Below are positions 58,938 through 64,000 of a DNA stretch of 64,000 nt, in pieces. The notes below the pieces were generated by a model that saw nothing but the letters and a program-made list of their open reading frames with translations, was not told the origin of the DNA and did not search any database. A program made the position numbers and the translations under genes. Positions within the stretch are counted from its first letter, which is position 1. Each line of letters begins with the position of its first letter. The stretch is from Diphasiastrum complanatum (lineage: Eukaryota > Streptophyta > Lycopodiopsida > Lycopodiales > Lycopodiaceae): NCBI GenBank assembly GCA_029204225.1, contig CM055093.1, positions 26,943,566 to 27,007,565 on the forward strand, written 5' to 3'.

Positions 58938-59440
58938 ACAGCACTTTAAGGATTACACTCAAAAGAAGTTGATGGTGGGTGAGGTTCTTTTTTTGGCTTT
59001 CCCAAACTGATGATGACACAGTGTAGTTAGAGACATTAGAAGGCATGCCCCTAGATACATTGGTTAATGGTAGCTGACTACGGAGTTACTATGAGGATAC
59101 CTTTACGGTAAGCCCTGTGTAAAATATACTTCCATTTTTTCAATTTTTCTTTTCTATATTTTACCCGATCCATTATCTTGTATATTATTATCAGATTTAC
59201 TCTTTTTTCACAGTATCCAAAAAATTCCAATTTTTTTTTCCAACTTTTCCATTCGAAGGTACAACCGACAATAGGTTCAGAATGCATCCAACAGCCTACA
59301 TCCGATGCCATCACCGATTACATCCGACAATATGCCCGAGGATGACTACACCTACATCCGATGCATTCTCATCTGACACATTTACGTCCGACGATATTTT
59401 CATGGTGGATTTGGGCCTCCAACAACACTTGTACAAGCTA
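58938..59440. other. Unassigned, with repeated ACATCCGA words
   Basis: Pyrimidine-rich stretches at 59140-59250 are followed by tacatccgatg and acatccgac words at 59298-59395, similar to 42172-42290. It may be gypsy-2 sequence from the far side of copia-E, but no gag or pol was readable. Confidence 0.35.
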
Positions 59441-59479
59441 TGCATGTTCAAACCTAAGACTCAAATTGTCGTGTCGATG

Positions 59480-60330
59480 GCAGGAGTAATCAATAGTTCA
59501 TCTAGAACTTTGCTCTTGTCTTTCAGGTCAACATATTAATCCTCGACGAAGATGACATCTATGTTGGAGAATATCTTTGAAGTATCGAGATCACACAACT
59601 TGTAGGTTATGTCTGAAGGAGCATAACAAATGAATACGGATTTGAGACTTGAAGTACAATTTCTTCCTGGCCTTTTTTGAGATCTGCGTATAGGCGATGC
59701 ATCCGAACACTCTTAGGTTCTTCAGTGACGATTTGGATCCTGTCCAAAATTCATGAGGAGTTTTACAACTATTTTGACTAAGCCGTAGTGGAAACAGCTT
59801 CAGCCCAGAAGTGCTTTTGTAGTGATGTGTGAGCAAGCATGCACTTAGCCTATTCGACTAACGTCCAGTTCTTCCTATCAGCAAGCCCATTCGACTGAGC
59901 TAAATAAGGAGTGATGACCTATTGTTCGATGCCTTGACTAAGACAATACTCCTTGAATTCAGTTGAGATCTACTCTCCACCGTTGTCGGACCTTAGTGCT
60001 TTGTTCCCTTTACCAATTCTTTCTCAGCTCGCTCTTTGAATGTTCTGAAAAGGTTTGAATGCCTCTGATTTATGCTTAATAAAATAGACAGATGTTATGG
60101 TAGAATATTCATTAATAAAGGTAATAAATTTTTTGGCACTTTTCAATAACAAAGTTTGCATTGGGCCTCATGTTTGTATGCACAATGTCTAACAGATCTT
60201 TAGCTACATGTTGGTGACTTGATCAAAAAAGTATCATAGCCTGCTTTTCAATAATACAATCATGGTAGACAAGAAGTTCAACTTTCCTATCTGGATAGTC
60301 GAGATACAATAAATATTCTAGTATATTGAC
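59480..60330 (-). pseudogene. Copia-M integrase fragment
   Basis: On the - strand it carries decayed HHCC and core pieces (60330-59840, including an SQPNGLADRKNW-like block near 59880), then KPSLKNLRVFGC-type wording as WTGSKSSLKNLRVFGCIAYT (59836-59591), and the start of the linker near 59540. Protease, RT and LTRs are absent. Confidence 0.7.
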
Positions 60331-61999
60331 ATTTAATCTTATCTATTAAAAATCTTGTTGGTCTATACTTCATTTGCTTGATATCATATTTATAAATATC
60401 ATGCCTACTTTCATTTATTTTAGAACATGCATCAATTGTTTAGTGAAGCTTTTTAAAATCATAAATAATCTGTTAAACCATAATATTGTACATTGACCAT
60501 GTTGAGTTAACATAGTGAAGCAACTATTTGCCTACATGATAATCTATCAATAAAAAAACTGCATGTCTATTACATTGATTTCTAGCTAGATATCAAAAGA
60601 TATAGAGATTATTTGTGTTCCTTGAAAACAACTACTTGTGTGTTTATACAAGACATGTGCTACGAACCCACCTCAAAATATGTAAGCTTCACATCACATA
60701 GATATCTCCCATAACGTTGGTGCAAAGGTTTTGTGCACAATTAGTTCACTCTTCTATGTAAGAAGATTCGAAGGCCCATTGCCATTTACAAAATTAAGAT
60801 AAAATTTCTCACTAGCGACGATCGATAATCTCTTTAATTGCATTTGAATGGCTACCCATGATTTTTTTTTGTATAGAGACAATGTGAAAACCATCTTTAA
60901 ATGAAAACTTAAAAAGTGAGTTGCATCCTAATACTCCATCCAACTTCCAAAAAATACCTTTCCAAAAAAAGTGCATATCAAATTTCTTACATAATTGGTT
61001 GTATCTTGATGTTCTTACATGTGAAATACAAATCTCATTCACTTGCACATCTTACAAAAACAAACGTTGAAAATTGGCAAGAAATTAGTTTTCATGGAGA
61101 AAGTGGGATTAACACAACTTGGAGGCACATAAAAAAAACTAATTTCATTGCATGATTCATTTATCCTTCATACCATGGACCATCATCATGATGCACATTT
61201 CAAGGCCATATGTCAAATGATGCACCCTTGTGCTTTCATTATAATTCATGCAAAAGAGAATGAGGCATGGATGGCATGGTTCATGATATAACTTCATGAC
61301 TCATGATCATAGACCATACATGGGAATACCATTAAACTATTGCTCATAGTAGATTAAAAGAAGAAGAAGAAAAGTTACAATACAAAATACACAAAATCAC
61401 CAAAGTGTGTCTAATCTTCTAGAGAGGTCCGCTTTAGTAACAAAATCACTGATAACTAGTATGCTGTAATTCTACTATTTACATGGGCCCCCCCTTTTGG
61501 GCTTGTCTTACAAGTAGATCATAACTAAGCATAATCTTTTCATTTTCATTTTCAAACTATTTACACTATTATTTAGTACATATGTACTTTTCTCATTTTA
61601 TGTCACAATATATAATTGAAGATGACGTAAGAAGTTTTTTTTACAAATATGGAGGTCTTTTTTTCCCCCTCTCTTGGATTATTTTGTTATAAAGTTTGAA
61701 GCTTGAAATTACAAAATGTCCAAATAAGAAAACGTCCTCGTTGACTGAGAAGAGAATAAAAATAAAAAAGAAAATAAAACTAAATAATAATAAAATTAAA
61801 TAAAAAATAAAAAATAAATGTTCTCTTGGAAAAGCTTAGATTTTGGTTTGCTTACGTAAAACCAAGAGATTTATTTGCAAATTATTTACTATGATTGATG
61901 ACATTTCTTGATACGAGAGACATTTACTCTTGTAGCAAGTAAATTTCCTTCAAGATCTGTTAGTTGGATCGAATTATTTGAAAACACTTCAATAAATTT
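60331..61999. other. Unassigned AT-rich sequence
   Basis: No domain was recognised. Short open frames at 60812-61155 on both strands have no known motif. AAATAAAA-rich stretches occur near 61750-61820. Nothing indicates a gene. Confidence 0.45.
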
Positions 62000-62998
62000 G
62001 TATGCCCATCCATCTTGTATGTAGTTTTCCAGGAAATTTCATATGCCTATTATCATATAATAGTGCTAAGTCACCAGCCTTTAGAGAAATTTTTCTCAAA
62101 CATGTATCGTATTGTTCCTTTCTCTTTTTCTACACCAACACTGTCTCTTGTAAAGCACATAATCGATCCTCCTCCAATCGAGAAATCGGATGCAATCTTT
62201 TATTAATAATATTATGTGATTCATCATGTTCTGCATGTTGAATTCGATCGGTCGAAATTTCAAATTCGATAGGAAGTATTGGATACATTCCATACACCAA
62301 ATAGTACGGAGTCTTTTTAGTTGTAATTTTCTATGTATTCTGATACGCCCATAAAACTGCAGGTATTTTATTATCCCAGTCAGTGGAATGTTGATTAGTG
62401 ATTTTATTTAATATCTTACATAAAATGTTGTTTGCTCTTTCAGTTAATCCATTTGCCTTTGGATTATATGGTGTTGTCCTCCTATGATTCAACATTATAT
62501 TATTTATAAAATGGGTTCCTCTGTCACTGACAATTTCCAAAGGACATCCATATCTTGTAATAATGTTAACAAAAAGAAAATTTGCAACTGTTTTGCATCA
62601 TTCTTCTTTGTAGCTTCGGCTTCAACCATCTTCGTGCAATAATCTGTGGCTATCAGTATGTATCGGACTTTCCTTTGTCTTGTGGCTAGTTTGATTGGGC
62701 CAACAAAATCGATACCCCACTTTTCAAATGGAGACAATGGTAAAATTGGTACTAACTGCCAGTTGGTTGACCTTGCTGGTTTACTCGTCCTTTGACAAAG
62801 ATCACAATTTAGAATAAATTTATGCACATCTTTGTACATAGTGGGCCACCAACATTTTCTATTCATTATTTTTCGAACTTTGTTCTTCAAAGCATAGTGC
62901 CCTCTAGCATCTTCTTCATGAAAAGACCTGATTACTATTTTTATTTCATCTGGTTCCAAGCACCTTCGAAGCTCGTAATCATTTCCAAGTTTATACTT
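62000..62998 (-). pseudogene. Gypsy-4 integrase (Athila/Tat-like)
   Basis: On the - strand it opens KLGNDYELRRCLEPDEIKIV and the H2C2 module (SFHEEDARGHYALKNKVRKI, CDLCQR). The core follows: FEKWGIDFVGPI with the first Asp, IATDYCTKMVEAEA, then after a frame change EIVSDRGTHFINNIM with the second Asp, and NGLTERANNILCKIL with Glu. TPYYLVYGMYPILPIEFEI (about 62230-62320) is the downstream motif. FEKWGIDFVGP wording is that of the Athila/Tat group rather than chromoviruses. RT is missing; copia-N abuts the upstream side at about 62999. Confidence 0.85.
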
Positions 62999-64000
62999 AA
63001 CTTGATAAATGAAGTCTTTGGCAAGGCTTTAGTGAGTAGATCAACAAGGCAATATGAAGAAGATACATGTTGTAACTTGATCTGCTTTGCTTGAACCTTT
63101 TCCCTCACAAAATGGTGAGCTTGCTCCTTACATGGAATGTGGGATTGGTTGCTAATGCTTGGCTTGATTGGTTGTCACAATAGATGATTGGCTGCTCCTC
63201 GGACTCCATGACTTGTATCTCCACCAATAGCCTCTTTAACCACAAGACTTCTTTGGTTGTTGATGTCAAAGCCTTGTATTCCGACTTGGTTGATGAAAGT
63301 GAGATTGTATCTTGCTTTTTGGAAAGCCAAGACACTATGCCATCACAAAGGAAGGTAGCAAAAGCACTTGTGGACTTCCTATCCACCTTATCATCTGCAA
63401 AATTAGCATTCAAATAGGCCCTCAAAGCAAGGTTAGATCCATTATACAAAATGGTCGAGATGTACCTCAACACCCTTTTAGCATTTTCCCAATGACAAAC
63501 CAATGGATTATGCATAGATTGGCTAAGCTTACCAACACTATAACTTAAATCAGGTCTAGTTATAGTAAGATAGATTAGGGAGCCTATAAGCCTTCTATAT
63601 ATTGTGATGTCCTCAAAGGATGCTTCATCATTACCATTAGAGACTTTTACATTTTGCTCCATAGGAGTATCTACTCCTTTACAATCTTTCATTTCAAATT
63701 TCCCTAAGATAGAAAATGCATATTTGGATTGACAAATAAAACTCAAATCCTTTCCTCTTGATACTTCTATGCCTAGTATGAAATGAAGAATACCAAGATC
63801 TGCCATCTTGAACTCTCTAGACAATGCTATTTTCACTTCTTTTATACCATCATGATCATTACCACTACAAATAATGTCATCTACACTCTAGGTGCTTGCT
63901 TGAGCCCATAAAGCCTCCTTTGCAACAAACATACTTTTTCTTCTTGATTTTCCTTGATGAAGCCCTCGGGTTGCCTCATGAAGATCTCCTCTTCCAAATA
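62999..64000 (-). pseudogene. Copia-N RT/RNase H, running off the window
   Basis: On the - strand RT (63996-63837, fragments with QPEGFIKENQEEK wording) leads into the 244-codon frame 63836-63105: MADLGILHFILGIEVSRGKD, TRPDLSYSVGKLSQSMH, then RNase H with YLNANFADDKVDRKSTSAFA, LSSTKSEYKALTSTTKEVLW and YCDNQSSQALATN. In two RNase H motifs usual acidic residues are replaced (NANFADD for DADWAGD, STKSEY for STEAEY, the latter keeping the catalytic Glu). The C-terminal LTKALPKTSFIKL follows in another frame near 63000 and then meets gypsy-4. Confidence 0.85.

Noticed and set aside
60812-61155. Overlapping 78-79 codon frames on both strands
   Set aside because: Low-complexity AT-rich region, no conserved motif on either strand.

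Overview
This window looks like nuclear DNA from a land plant with a repeat-rich genome. It is AT-rich and carries many Ty1/copia and Ty3/gypsy LTR retrotransposons, two L1-type LINE remnants, long (CT)n/(GA)n microsatellites and only one recognisable host-gene fragment. Primer-binding sites of the tRNA-Met type (TGGTATCAGAGC and variants) precede copia elements, and a gypsy element has a TGGTGCCGTTGCCAGGGA site. No intact host gene, RNA gene, CRISPR array or bacterial-type operon was found. The species cannot be named from the sequence alone.

Layout, left half. 1-3358 is a LINE on the + strand with a solo LTR inserted at 1809-2252 (target duplication tgcaa). 3359-6762 is copia-A on the - strand. 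6763-9905 is mostly unassigned and includes a promoter-like repeat family and a 31-bp tandem array. 9906-13380 is copia-B (+), ended by an LTR-like segment at 13383-13748. 13749-14669 is an open gag reading frame of copia-C (-). 15249-15770 is a LINE endonuclease fragment (-). 16175-17215 is a chromovirus-type gypsy integrase (+) followed by its LTR. 18-21 kb is unassigned with microsatellites. 21.4-23.8 kb is copia-L (-), 24.3-25.3 kb an LTR with an acidic tail (-), and 26371-26938 a broken syntaxin-like gene (+). 27.56-28.6 kb is copia-H (-).

Layout, right half. 29-31 kb is LTR-like non-coding sequence. 32042-37217 is gypsy-1 (+), which has LTR, PBS, gag and protease but no reverse transcriptase. 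37218-41990 is copia-D (-) with both LTRs. 42395-43109 is a gypsy gag (+). 43110-58937 is a nested stack: copia-E (-) was split at a catac target by copia-F (-), and F in turn carries an LTR pair (G), a + strand LTR (J) and a truncated copia-K. J was itself split at an aggac target by copia-I, a complete 5.56-kb element (49859-55414). 59.5-60.3 kb is a copia integrase fragment, 62.0-63.0 kb a gypsy integrase (-), and 63.0-64.0 kb copia RNase H/RT (-) running off the window.

The coding parts do not form a host pathway. They are successive, mostly dead retroelement copies, and their target duplications give a relative order of insertion. Almost every pol region has frameshifts or stops. The longest clean coding stretches are the copia-B integrase-RT frame (566 codons), the copia-I RT/RNase H frame (396 codons) and the copia-C gag frame. 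I found no evidence for a new defence, biosynthetic or signalling system. The least explained material is the promoter-like repeat shared by about 8.6-9.1 kb and 31.5-31.9 kb, the gag-protease-only gypsy element, and the syntaxin-like pseudogene.
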